Shown here: one piece after another, positions 8,511 to 18,400 of the stretch
Numbering within the stretch: position 1 is the stretch's first letter
Layout: the number at the start of each line of letters is the position of its first letter
From: CAYMWF01 sp964394085 [NCBI: uncultured Gemmatimonadota bacterium]
GTDB taxonomy: Bacteria; GCA-2686955; CAYMWF01
NCBI GenBank assembly: GCA_964394085.1
Contig: CAYMWF010000038.1
Coordinates: 15,582-51,798, forward strand
DNA length: 36,217 bases
Direction: 5' to 3'
The notes under the pieces: model-generated
Told to the model about the DNA's origin: nothing
Seen by the model: the letters and a program-made list of their open reading frames with translations, nothing else
Databases searched by the model: none
Made by a program: the position numbers and the translations under genes

Positions 8511-9679
8511 TGTATCTTCCCCCTGATTGCATCGGTCGGTCTCATTTTCGTGATTCGACGGGTCGGCAGGTAGCTGACTATGGTCGTGGTTATAAGCACG
8601 ATGAGCGTGGTGCCGGCGACCAGGCCCAGGCTGTAGGCGGGGTAAATCGTATCAGCGATGGTCAATCCGTAATCGTCGGTGCCGCCGGGCATGGTCCATC
8701 CGACGGAAGCCTGGTAAGCCAGAAGGGGAAAGCCGTACAGCGCCGCCAGCACGGCCGCCAGCACCGAGTGCATGGCGCCTTCGACGGTGAACAGGGTGAT
8801 GACCTGCCGCTGGGTCATTCCCAGGGCGATATGGGTTCCGATCTCTTTCTGGCGCCTGAAAATAGACAGCACCTGGGTGTCGAAAATAGCCAGCATCGCC
8901 AGGGACATGAGGATAAGGAACATGATGTATCCACCGATCGATTTCACCTCGATCATTTCCCGGATTTCTGTCAGCAGGAAATAGTGATCCTTGAAATCCC
9001 AGCCTGTAATCGTCCCGGTGAAACCCGTGTCGACGGATGTAACCAGTATGGTTGCATCGTTTTCCAGGTCCAGCATCTCCCTGTGCTTTGCCAGGGGAAT
9101 CCAGAGCACTCCCAGATCGAGCGTCGGCACGTTGGTTTTGAAAATATGGGTGATTTTCACCTCGGCGGCGTCGAAGGTGCCGTTTGCGTCGCGCCAGCGC
9201 ACAGTCACGTAATCGCCGATCGTCAATTTACAGTTTTTTGCGAAGCGGGTGCCGATCATGGCCGGGATTTCGTCATTTTCTGTCACCAGGCTGGACGAGG
9301 GCAATTGAATGATCCTCTGATCGGGATCGATGCCTTTCAAAAGGATATTCTGGATGCGGCCTTCAGGATACATGGTGGCCTGCGATACGAGAATCGGCGT
9401 CAGTTTATCTTCTGCAACCGCCTTTTCCACGGCGTCGGACAGGGAGGCGTGACTCTCTTCGATGGTGAACGGGTCATAGGGGTCGTAATTCTCCTGCCAG
9501 TATTGCCCGCCGCCGATCTCCCATTCGATGGTATCCCGTCTCGCCTGCTGATCCCATCCGTTGAGAAGCCCTTTGTTCCAGATGATTACGATAAATGCGA
9601 AGGAAAGGACGAAAACATTCAGCCAGGTGCGCAGCCGGGCGCCCGTAAGATTCCGCCAGGCCAGTTTCAGTGCAATCAT
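8507..9679 (-). CDS. FtsX/MacB-type ABC transporter permease (first subunit)
   Basis: The 390-residue product begins with the typical MIALKLAWRNL motif of this permease family and one transmembrane helix (WLNVFVLSFAFIVIIWN). A periplasmic domain of about 220 residues follows. Three helices near the C-terminus include the conserved cytoplasmic turn FRRQKEIGTHIALGMTQRQV, the FtsX-domain coupling region that contacts the ATPase. It overlaps the ATPase gene by four bases upstream and the second permease by four bases downstream. The two permeases are clearly paralogous but differ in the periplasmic part, as LolC and LolE do. Role inferred: extraction of a lipidated substrate from the outer leaflet of the inner membrane. 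Confidence 0.9.
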   Translation of the reverse strand: MIALKLAWRNLTGARLRTWLNVFVLSFAFIVIIWNKGLLNGWDQQARRDTIEWEIGGGQYWQENYDPYDPFTIEESHASLSDAVEKAVAEDKLTPILVSQATMYPEGRIQNILLKGIDPDQRIIQLPSSSLVTENDEIPAMIGTRFAKNCKLTIGDYVTVRWRDANGTFDAAEVKITHIFKTNVPTLDLGVLWIPLAKHREMLDLENDATILVTSVDTGFTGTITGWDFKDHYFLLTEIREMIEVKSIGGYIMFLILMSLAMLAIFDTQVLSIFRRQKEIGTHIALGMTQRQVITLFTVEGAMHSVLAAVLAALYGFPLLAYQASVGWTMPGGTDDYGLTIADTIYPAYSLGLVAGTTLIVLITTTIVSYLPTRRITKMRPTDAIRGKIQ

Positions 9680-10395
9680 GCCGTCCCTCCGGGATGAGGA
9701 TCCTCCAGGATTTCATCGCCAACCACCCGCCCGTCATCCAGGCTGATCTTGCGGCGCAGATACTTGATGACCTTGTCATCGTGCGTGGCGAAAATGAACG
9801 TTGTGTTCAACTCCCTGTTCAGCTTCTCCATGGTCTGGAGGATGTTATGGGAATTCTTCGCGTCCAGGTTGGCGGTAGGCTCGTCGGCCAGAACGATTTC
9901 GGGTGATTTCACCATCGCCCTGGCTATCGAAACCCGCTGACATTCGCCGCCGGACAGCTGGGCCGGGCGGGATTTCAGCTTATCCGTCAGGCCCACCCAT
10001 TCGAGGATCCGGTTCACGGCCTTCTTCCTCTCGTCGGAGGACATCTTCAGAAGCAGCAGCGGCAGTTCGACATTTTCGTAAACATTGTAGACGGGCAGCA
10101 GGTTGTATGTCTGAAAAATGAAACCGATGTGCCTGCTGCGAAGGTCGGCCGCTTTTCTGGGATTCAGGCTCCGGACCGATTGCCCGAGAACGGATACTTC
10201 GCCGCGGGTAGGGCTGTCGAGTGAACCGATTATATTCAGAAGGGTCGTCTTGCCCGATCCGCTGGGGCCGACGAAACCCGCGAACTCACCTTTCCTGAAA
10301 CTCAGACTGAGATTGTTCAATGCAGTGAATTCACGCCTTCCCATGGGGAAGGTTTTGACCAGATCGCTGATGGAAATCAGAACTGAATTCTCCAT
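9676..10395 (-). CDS. ABC transporter ATP-binding protein, LolD/MacB type
   Basis: The 239-residue ATPase has all nucleotide-binding elements: Walker A GPSGSGKT at residues 43-50, Q-loop Gln95, signature LSGGE at 147-151, Walker B IVLADEP at 167-173 and the switch His205. Length and sequence fit the LolD/FtsE/MacB-N group that powers FtsX-like permeases. The signature reads LSGGECQRV where LSGGEQQRV is usual, which should be neutral. It follows the outer-membrane barrel gene by 37 bases and overlaps the first permease gene by four bases, so one transcript is expected. Confidence 0.93.
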   Translation of the reverse strand: MENSVLISISDLVKTFPMGRREFTALNNLSLSFRKGEFAGFVGPSGSGKTTLLNIIGSLDSPTRGEVSVLGQSVRSLNPRKAADLRSRHIGFIFQTYNLLPVYNVYENVELPLLLLKMSSDERKKAVNRILEWVGLTDKLKSRPAQLSGGECQRVSIARAMVKSPEIVLADEPTANLDAKNSHNILQTMEKLNRELNTTFIFATHDDKVIKYLRRKISLDDGRVVGDEILEDPHPGGTA

Positions 10396-10432
10396 TTGTT
10401 CGCCTCTTCCGCTGAAATTCCGGAAACACCCG

Positions 10433-11539
10433 TCAATGATTAAAGGACACCGTCAATTGAACGCCGCGGTTTCCCAGACCTCCCGCCCCGCCGGCCGCCG
10501 GGGAAACCGAACCGTTATCAGAGAGGAAATAGCAGCTTAGATGAATCATCCACCGGTCATATGATCGCTGCCAGTTGAAAAACTGAAAAAACGAATCCGT
10601 TTCCCAGGTGAAATAACTGAAGAACGAAACCATATCCATGAATCCGACCGGGCAGGATAACGAAACACACGAAATCCTGGTTCTCTCCCCGTCGTCGAGC
10701 GGCCCGTCCCCGGTGGATATTCTCAGGTGTTCCACCGTGGCGGTCAGGCCGTTCCCGAGCGGGAAAGTATAATCCGAACCCAGGGTCAGGAATGAACGGT
10801 AATCGGATTCGACGCCGGAAAAGTCGGTATGAACCAGGACGGATTCGAACCATAGACCGGCTCCCGCATCCCAGTAGCCGTCGAGGGCTATCCTGTTTTC
10901 AGCCAGGCCGTCCGGCTGAACCGACCTGTGATGAGTCGACAGAGCGGCTTCCGCATTCCCGATCGGAAACACGAATCTGCATCCGGCTTCCGGTGTCTTC
11001 TCTTCGGTCGCGCACGACTCCCACCCTTTGAGATCGTCGTTGCCGTAGAGCCCCCAGAACCAGGCGCCGGCGTTATTCGTAAAATCGTACCTCAGGCGAA
11101 GACCGTATACACCCCTCGTGAACTGGAGCGGGTCTTTCGGATCCAGCTGATCGAACCACATGAGCGATCTCAAAATCCTCGCCGGGCCGAAGTTGATTTT
11201 CTGCAGGCCGAGCCGGGCTTCAAAACGGGGAGTCCTCAAGCGAATCCAGGCGCGGTATGGATCGAGATCCAGATTATCAACCGCTCCGCCCGGATTATCC
11301 GCCCGGAAGAAGGTGGCTGCATCCGCCGACAGTTCCGCATCGAACCGGGGTGAAAAATTCAGATCCAGCAGCGGCAGGTACCTGGCGCTCGCGTACACTG
11401 CATCGTTTTCAAACGCCGTGATTCGCCCCAGGGTCGAAAACATCCCGCTGAAATCGACTGCGGGTTTCGACGCTGAAAGCGTTCCGGCCGCTGAAACGAA
11501 AACCAGAAATATAAGGCCGTATCTCATCTTACCCGGCAT
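10433..11539 (-). CDS. Predicted outer-membrane beta-barrel protein of the exporter operon
   Basis: The 368-residue protein begins with a signal peptide (MRYGLIFLVFVSAAGTLSA; a second in-frame ATG at 11527 may be the true start). Repeated amphipathic strands of alternating aromatic/hydrophobic and polar residues follow, such as RFEARLGLQKINFG, YGLRLRYDF and SDYTFPLGNGLTATVEHL, ending VQLTVSFNH. This is the look of a porin-like barrel, although the final residue is His and not the usual Phe. It is the first gene of the cluster with the ABC exporter and LolA-like protein. Comparable outer-membrane proteins are found beside HAE3/MMPL exporter and lipoprotein-sorting pairs. Function is inferred from context: outer-membrane terminus of the pathway. 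Confidence 0.75.
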   Translation of the reverse strand: MPGKMRYGLIFLVFVSAAGTLSASKPAVDFSGMFSTLGRITAFENDAVYASARYLPLLDLNFSPRFDAELSADAATFFRADNPGGAVDNLDLDPYRAWIRLRTPRFEARLGLQKINFGPARILRSLMWFDQLDPKDPLQFTRGVYGLRLRYDFTNNAGAWFWGLYGNDDLKGWESCATEEKTPEAGCRFVFPIGNAEAALSTHHRSVQPDGLAENRIALDGYWDAGAGLWFESVLVHTDFSGVESDYRSFLTLGSDYTFPLGNGLTATVEHLRISTGDGPLDDGERTRISCVSLSCPVGFMDMVSFFSYFTWETDSFFQFFNWQRSYDRWMIHLSCYFLSDNGSVSPAAGGAGGLGNRGVQLTVSFNH

Positions 11540-11723
11540 TCACTTACGGGGGTTCGACCGATGCAGGACCTGCCTCAGGTTTCGATCCGTATTCAAGATT
11601 TCAACCAATCGGTCTGCAGCTCTCGTATTTATTTTGCAGCTCGACCGCTGCCATTCTCTACCTTCAACCAGGCCAAAGTCAATATGATTGTCTTTCTGTG
11701 ACGCAACGCAGGAAGCATATCCT

Positions 11724-11791
11724 GTCAGGCCGGTAATACAGTCAGGCCGGTAATACAGTCATGCCGGTAATACAGTCATACCGGTGTAAAA
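11724..11791. repeat. Four 17-bp tandem repeats
   Basis: The unit GTCAGGCCGGTAATACA occurs at 11724 and 11741. It recurs with one change (T at the fifth position) at 11758, and as a diverging fourth copy at 11775 whose end runs into the long hairpin. Confidence 0.85.
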
Positions 11792-11821
11792 TTGTAAATC
11801 CGATTTACAATTTTACACGGT
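11780..11821. repeat. Long perfect inverted repeat (hairpin)
   Basis: TGTAAAATTGTAAAT (11785-11799) and its exact reverse complement (11803-11817) flank a three-base CCG loop. The stem extends by ACCG/CGGT with a single bulged G, giving 19 pairs. It is AT-rich inside GC-rich surroundings and has no T tract after it. It could be an operator, a mobile-element end or a terminator for the CotH-protein gene. The sequence alone does not decide. Confidence 0.85.
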
Positions 11822-12037
11822 TCCCGGGCAGACTCGATCGATACACCCGGATGCCAGGGGAGGTAATCACTTTACAGAGGAATAACTGTTCGGTCCCTTC
11901 CGGACTGAGCTCAACCGGCTTCACCGGGACTTTGCCCTGCCTGCACAATCCCGATGATTCCATGGCAGTGAATCACGGGCATCGTATTTACAGCAAGCCG
12001 TCTCTTTGTCTGAAAGACCGTGGATCAGGAAAATGGA

Positions 12038-15000
12038 TCAGTTGTTCGGGCCGCCGGGGGTAGGGTCGGTGAAGAGGAGCCATTCGTCGCCGCCGTCGGG
12101 AAGTCTCCCGGTGGAGATATCGGTTTGCTGGCGACCGAAAATTACGAAGTCGAGTTTCATCAGGCTGCCGTTGCGCTCTGCGAAAAAGCCTATCTCCTCG
12201 CCGTCCTTATCGAGCTTGAAGGGGCAATGGAGCGGTCCCTGACTCGTGTCGTCATCCGCCCAGACCAGCAGGAAATCGCCCGCTTTCATCTGGATCTCCG
12301 GGAGCTTGAACTTATAGGGCTCCTGCAGATCATCGGTAACGAATACATCCTCGAGCACGAATGCTTTGCTGCCCCCGTTGTACAGCTCGAACCAGTCGTC
12401 GTATTCGCCGTACTCGTCCGCGAAACAGGCATCGTTGCTTGCAAGGAACTCGTTGATACAGAGGCCGGAGGGCCTCATAAACAGAACCTCGAGGCTGTCC
12501 ACGGCTTCGCAGTACACCGCGCCGTCCGTCCTCTCCGCGGAGGCTTCGATGAAGTACGTGCCGTCTACCGCGGTGGAAGGCACTGAGAACTCCTGGATGA
12601 ATTCCTGGTCCTGTCCCGGTCCCATGGAGAAGAGGAAAGTTGCGGTATCGCCGTTATACGGCCACCGGATCCCGTCGGAAAGTCGCACGTTGTAGGGAAC
12701 GGTACCCCACTGCCAGCGTTTCGATACATTGGCGACCGTAAAAATGATGGTTCCCTGTTCACCGGGGAGTATTGAGTCGGGCTCGCAGGAGATCTCAAGG
12801 GTTACCGGGGATTCCCAGCTGTTCGGCGCGAGGGGGGTCGGCGTCTCGGTCGGTGCTGAGAAATATCCGCCGTCCCGGTACCTGCAGTAAGAGACATCCG
12901 CTTCCGGCATACCGTAGCGCAGGCTGTCCACCGGGCTCTCGAAGGTATTTGACGGGTCGAGGAGGAAGAGGGTTGATGCCGCAGTGTCGGCGCGGAAGTC
13001 GGTATGCATCAGGCCCTCCAGCGGTTCCCCGTCGAGCCAGACAAGCAGGTAGCCCCAGGGTTCCACGACGCAGCCGTCGGGGAACGGCCATTCCTCGGTG
13101 CCGTTCGAGAGGGACAGACCATCCAGGGAGACGATCTCGTCCGAGAAATTGTAGATTTCACCCCAGGGATCAAAGTCACCCGCTTCATCGCTCAGCACGG
13201 TTCGATTTTCCACCAGAACCTCGTTCAGGTACAGGTTTACCGAAGATGGCGGAGTGATACTGTCAACATGGGCGTGGACGTAGGTGACGCGGCCCTGAAC
13301 GAATTCTATTATTTGCGTTGTCGATTCCTCGAAGTAGGCGTTGTCCTCGAAGAAATGCTTGAGATAGTCGCGGCGCCCGTCATCAAGGACCAGTCCGTGG
13401 GCCGCCTCCACGTGAGGGGTAAGAGAGGTGGTGTTGAACTCTGTCGCCACGAGGTACTTGAGGATCCGTCCGAAGCGCCGGCGGAACCTCGGAACTTCGA
13501 CCATGCGGTTCCAGAGCCGGTTGAACCGATCTTCGACGGGATTTTCCTGGGTGCCGATGGTGAGAGGCATGAACTTGTTCCCCATGGGTCTGCCGAAGGT
13601 CATATCGAGGTCCCAGGGAATGAGGCGCCAGCGGTCGACGGCGTTGTCGTGGTAGAGCATATAGTTATGACCGATGAAATCGTTGTTTCCGAGCAGCACC
13701 TGCAGGGCATACCAGGTTAGAGCCTCGTCTATATCGAAAAGCTCCTCCGCGCGATCCTCGAAGATCCCGTCGGGTGTCATCGGTGAGAGCAATTCGGTAA
13801 GCCTGATGATCTCGATCACAGAGTCCCGGTTGCCCATTTTCAAGTCATACCGTCGATCGTACTCTTCCCTGGTGCCGGATCTTTCGAGGGTGCCCTCGCA
13901 TTCGAATATCGAACCTTCCGGATCCAAACCCCGCGCAGCTGCGAAGACCGTGTCGACATGCTCCACCCGCGTATACACTCCGCGGAAGTCCTCGTTTCGC
14001 CACAACAGCACGTGAGAGGCGTCGGGAGTCAGGATGCCGACATCTCTGAAGAGTTTGTACGCCTGCTGCTCGCGAATGAGGGATGCATCCCCCCTTGCGG
14101 AATTGCAGTTCATCACGGCGCTTTCCAGCACCGGATCATAAGTATCGAACCTGAATTTATGAGATTTCTTCGGACAGTACCTGCTGGTGGACCCCATGTA
14201 ACGGAGTTCGGCTTCCGCAAAATAGCCGTCCGCATTGAGAATTACATCCACATAATAGTTTTCGAACACGTGAGTGTTGAGCTCTTCGAGGGCGCCTTCG
14301 CTGATGATATACATGTACCAGGGGAGCGTTGATTCACCTCGAGATACGGGGATCGCCGCAGCCGCGGAGGACAACCAGCTCTCGTTTCCGAAAAGGTCGA
14401 CGGCTGACACCCTGTACAAGTATTCCTGTCCGGGATTCACGTTCCGATCCAGATACCTGCGGAGCGGTGTCGGCTCCACTGTGATCGGCAGGTAGGGCTG
14501 GGAGGCACCATCTTTCCTGTACACCGTGTATCCGGCAACGTCGGCGGTATTCATCTCCTTCCAATAGACGATGTTCATGCCATACCCGCCCGTCGCCTCG
14601 ATCCAGCCGACTACGGGAGGAGGTTCGGAATCCGGACTCCATGTCGCCACCACGATATTGGCAAGCATCGTTTCGCCGATCACGGGAGAAAGGACGACGT
14701 TGAGCTGGTCGTCTTCCACGGTCACGAACGACCTGTGTTCAAGGGCGTAGTTATGCTCGACAAGATCCCAAATATCGAGATCGTCGAGCACGGTCCGGCC
14801 CTCTATAATCACATCCTGAACCCGCTGCCCCGACCAGTCGTGCTCCGTCTCGATGAAACCCAGCTTCACGATATACGTGCCGTTCGACACGTCGAACTTG
14901 TATCCCTCCAACCCTTTGCGGTTGTTCTTGTAAAGGTCCGAATCCTGATCGCCGCCGACGTAGGTCTGCCTGTTCCAGGGGAACTCGGATCCCCCCACGT

Positions 15001-15241
15001 AGCCCGCCTGCCATTCGACCGAGTACTCGCGATCCGTGTAGTAGACAAAGGGTTCAGTGCCGATGTAGGCCGAGTCGCCGCTGTTGAAGGCCACGATATC
15101 AGTCACGGTTTCGATTCTGAGGCTCTCGGCCGTCGTCGGACAGGAGAAAAGGAGTAAGAACGCCGGAACCGTCAGCATGAAAAGAGCCCATGCAGGGGTG
15201 TATTCGCGTGTAGTCGGCAATTTTGTCGAATTTTTATTCAC
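12038..15241 (-). CDS. Secreted CotH-kinase-family protein with lamin-tail domains
   Basis: The 1067-residue protein starts with GTG at 15241, supported by GGAG six bases upstream. A signal peptide covers about residues 1-38. The domain order I read is: malectin-like carbohydrate-binding domain (about 40-205), fibronectin type III-like domain with AGYTVYRKDG (about 212-310), CotH kinase-like domain (about 325-640), a first lamin-tail domain (about 665-770), an Ig/CARDB-like segment (about 830-930), and a second lamin-tail domain with INEFLASN and WFELYN (about 945-1060). The CotH domain carries the diagnostic WDLDMTFG motif near residue 545. CotH proteins are atypical kinases that phosphorylate surface proteins; lamin-tail domains are common in secreted bacterial proteins. 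The first lamin-tail copy has GEIYN where WIELYN is usual. The gene stands alone. Confidence 0.88.
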   Translation of the reverse strand: MNKNSTKLPTTREYTPAWALFMLTVPAFLLLFSCPTTAESLRIETVTDIVAFNSGDSAYIGTEPFVYYTDREYSVEWQAGYVGGSEFPWNRQTYVGGDQDSDLYKNNRKGLEGYKFDVSNGTYIVKLGFIETEHDWSGQRVQDVIIEGRTVLDDLDIWDLVEHNYALEHRSFVTVEDDQLNVVLSPVIGETMLANIVVATWSPDSEPPPVVGWIEATGGYGMNIVYWKEMNTADVAGYTVYRKDGASQPYLPITVEPTPLRRYLDRNVNPGQEYLYRVSAVDLFGNESWLSSAAAAIPVSRGESTLPWYMYIISEGALEELNTHVFENYYVDVILNADGYFAEAELRYMGSTSRYCPKKSHKFRFDTYDPVLESAVMNCNSARGDASLIREQQAYKLFRDVGILTPDASHVLLWRNEDFRGVYTRVEHVDTVFAAARGLDPEGSIFECEGTLERSGTREEYDRRYDLKMGNRDSVIEIIRLTELLSPMTPDGIFEDRAEELFDIDEALTWYALQVLLGNNDFIGHNYMLYHDNAVDRWRLIPWDLDMTFGRPMGNKFMPLTIGTQENPVEDRFNRLWNRMVEVPRFRRRFGRILKYLVATEFNTTSLTPHVEAAHGLVLDDGRRDYLKHFFEDNAYFEESTTQIIEFVQGRVTYVHAHVDSITPPSSVNLYLNEVLVENRTVLSDEAGDFDPWGEIYNFSDEIVSLDGLSLSNGTEEWPFPDGCVVEPWGYLLVWLDGEPLEGLMHTDFRADTAASTLFLLDPSNTFESPVDSLRYGMPEADVSYCRYRDGGYFSAPTETPTPLAPNSWESPVTLEISCEPDSILPGEQGTIIFTVANVSKRWQWGTVPYNVRLSDGIRWPYNGDTATFLFSMGPGQDQEFIQEFSVPSTAVDGTYFIEASAERTDGAVYCEAVDSLEVLFMRPSGLCINEFLASNDACFADEYGEYDDWFELYNGGSKAFVLEDVFVTDDLQEPYKFKLPEIQMKAGDFLLVWADDDTSQGPLHCPFKLDKDGEEIGFFAERNGSLMKLDFVIFGRQQTDISTGRLPDGGDEWLLFTDPTPGGPNN

Positions 15242-15485
15242 AAAAGGCTCCGGCGCTTAGCGCACGGCTGCCGCATAGACGAACCTGCGTCTGAGGTTTT
15301 TAGATTCAGCAGCATGGCCGTTCCGATGCCGCATATAGTATAACCGTGTTCACCGGAAACGTCCACTTTAGTGAAACGGGAGGGGTGCTGATATTTAAAG
15401 GCTGGTCCGACACGGTGCGCGGGAATGGTCCGGAAAACGATTGCTGAGCGGATTTCAGTGACGGGACGCGGAAGAATGCGCGGGG

Positions 15486-18400
15486 TCAGTGTTCCTTCGT
15501 CCAGAAGACTTCGATCCCCGAGTTCCCTCCCGCTTCGTAACTCGTTTCGAGCTTTATCCGGCGATTCAGCAGGTAGTTGAGCTTCACCAGGAACGCGGAT
15601 GATTCGTCAAGGCTCTGTTCGTATCTTATCATCAATTTCGGACTCAGGTACTTGCCGACGGCGAGGCTGCCGGCCTCTCCCTCCTCGTTCGGCTGAAAAT
15701 ACTCGATAGTGTCTACGCCGAGGTGCTCCGCCGCTTTTTGCTGGAGACTCGCCAGCCCCAATCCCACGAGCAGTGCGCCTGCATCGGCGTCGCCGGATCC
15801 GCCGCCGGCGGTGACCAGGAGGGTCAGGATTTCTCCTTCGCTCATTTCAGGATCCGATATGAGCGATACGTGCGGTTCCCTGGCGGTTCCCGTCACCAGA
15901 ATGCGGACTACCGCGTCTTCGACCTCCGTTCGCAGAGCGATATCCAGGTCCGGATCGGGTTCGGTTTGTCCGTATAGAGTGACCAGTCCCTTTTCCAGGT
16001 TGAACTGACGCCCCATGAACCTGTAGCTGCCCCGGCGGGCTTCCACGGTGCCGGAGGCGACCACCGGAACCGCCGCCGCGGGTCCGGGAGATGATACCAC
16101 CTCGAGATCGGCCCCCACCTCCACCTCGAGTCCCGGCCCCCTGAGCCAGACTTCACCGGGAACCAGAACCTGGAAATCGAGATCCAGGGCCTGGAGCCGA
16201 TCGCCTGCAGCGGTTTTTGTTTTGTCCGCCTCGCCCGTGCTGTCCGCCCCGTTCCCCCTGTAAGGGTCGCTTTCACCCGCTGGAGGCTCCCACAGCAGGG
16301 CGATCCCTTCGACCGGGTGGAGCTCGGGCGGCGGGGGAGGAAGCTCGATGACCCCGGAGATCGTTTCAAACCGTCCCCGCACTTCCGGGGAGCGTGCTGT
16401 GCCGCTCACGGTCGCGGAACAATGCGCGGCGAGCCAGGACCGCGAGTCTATAGTGGCCTTGATCCGGTCGAGCCGGAGTTCGCCGGAGAGATCGAAGTCG
16501 GGAACGGGTGCGGAGCCTGGCATCGGAGAAGCCGGATCGGAAGCGGCAAACGGGATAACCTGCTCGAGCACACCTCTGGCGTCCATATTCAACCGGCATC
16601 TTCCTTCAAGTTCCAGGCCCGGCGGCATGACCGCGTTGAGAGCCTTCAATTCGAACCCGGAGGCTTTGATCCCGCAGTGGACGGCGGATGCGGGGTCGGG
16701 AGCCCATCCCGCGGGTTCACTGCTCCAGCGGCCCGGCAGGCTGAGGTCGCCCGACAGGAGGAGGCTGTCGCCGCCGGACAGTTCGAAACCGGCATGAACA
16801 CCGGATACCCGGGAGTCGCCGGGAGGGATGATCCGCGCATCTCCCTCAAGCAGCAGGTCTTCACCGGCGGAGCGGGGAGAAGCCTTTACCGAGAAGACGA
16901 CCGAGCCGAAGGGATCCTGAAGCCTGCCCCCTACCCTTGCGTCCGCCTGCAAATCGAGTCCGAGCCCCTTCGTCCGGAAAGGCTCGACCGGAAGGGAAGC
17001 CAGGACTTCAGGGGGCAGTGACAGATCAACCTGGAGGAGCCCGCTCACCGTATCGGCACGGACGGATCCCTCCGCGCGCACCGACCCCAGCTCCCCGGCC
17101 AGGACGAAATCTTGAAGACGGGTTTCTCTCGTGTTCGGATCGATCAGGAGGTTGAACGGTCGTCCGGTTTGCAGGGTATGCTCTTCGAATCTAAGACCGA
17201 GGTGTTGAACTGTGGTTCCAAAGGCCGGAGACCGGTCCGCGGATGCAATGGACGCGACATCTGCTATGAGCCGGCAGCCAAGGGTTTCGCCGTCGGCACG
17301 AAGCTCCGTCTGCATCGGGAAAGCCGCCAACGTGTCGGCGGGGAGAATGGCGGTCAATTCGACGAGCTCCAGCGAGGTGTCGCCGGCTATAGTAAGATCG
17401 GATGCACGCAGGAGGAACCGGCGCTCCGCCGGGTCGTGATCCAGGCTGATCTCGTACCGGGGAACGAGCAGATCGGGCAGCAGGGCCCTGCCGTCGCACT
17501 CCAGGCTGACAACCGGATTCGAGAGCGGTCCGGACACTCCGAAGGCGGCATCCACGGTTACGTCGAGATCCCGGGTCGCAGCTCCCAGTCGCCCCAGGAG
17601 CTGCCGGTCGGGCACCTCCAGCTCCCCGCGAAGATCCGCCGTCTCGACGCCGAGTCTGCCGGTCAGGTCGAATCGCAACCCCGGCAAAGACAGACCGAGT
17701 GAGTCGATGTAAATCTGACTTTTCCTCCCACGCAGGCAGGCGCGGCATTTCTCGATCCATTCCGTGGGGCCGAGGTCGAGGTTCAGATCAATCACCTGAT
17801 CCGAGAGATCGGGAAGCCCGCCTTTGGAGCGGGATGCCAGGCCTTCCCTGAGCGCCGCCAGGTTCAGGTCCGCCCCGGCTTCGAGCCTCCCCCGGATCAT
17901 CCCGAGATCGTCGATTTTCAGATCGTGGCCCTGCGGGAGCAGGCGGGAGAGATGCTCGGGGCCGGGAAGACGGAAGTCGAGCCGGATACGGCCGCGAACC
18001 GCATCGAAGCCCATTGAGGGCTGAAGGTCCGTCTCCAGTTCCAGGCGGACACTTTCATGTACGGGCCAGGAGGCCGCGAGGAGGCTGTCCGGAAGCCCGC
18101 GGGTTCCCAGTTCCGGCAGAAGCGCCATGAGGCCGGGTAACGGGGAGCCGGCCCACTCGCAGTCGAGCGACGCCGTAAGATTACGGCTCCGGTCCAGCGT
18201 CGCATCAAGGCGGTATTCGCCGAGTTCACCCGTCAAGCGGAGGTTCCGCGCGTCAAGGGTGGAATCGGCGGGATTGAAGGCGACCCTGCAGTCCAGGACC
18301 GGCGCTGTCGCCGGCGGGGATTCTTCGTCCGTTATCGTTTCAAGAATGATCGGCGAACAGGTGACGAGAATCGTTTCCGCCGCCCTGACCTCGAAGAACC

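Larger units (their letters stand above)
11540..12037. other. Gene-free interval with repeats, upstream of exporter operon
   Basis: About 500 bases between the end of the CotH-domain gene and the start of the barrel/ABC operon, both on the minus strand. It must hold the operon's promoter, but I could not pick out a convincing -35/-10 pair. Its main content is a 17-bp tandem repeat and a long perfect inverted repeat, listed separately. A frame at 11761-12063 crosses both repeats and is not credible as a gene. Confidence 0.6.

Noticed and set aside
8768-9697. 309-codon plus-strand frame opposite a permease gene
   Set aside because: It is the complement of a well-supported FtsX-like permease in a coupled operon; no protein family pattern seen.
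11761-12063. 100-codon plus-strand frame
   Set aside because: It starts inside the 17-bp repeats, crosses the hairpin and has no protein-like features.
15277-15301. Plus-strand terminator-like hairpin AGACG/CGTCT followed by TTTTT
   Set aside because: No plus-strand gene lies upstream of it; the neighbouring genes are on the minus strand, where no T tract follows.
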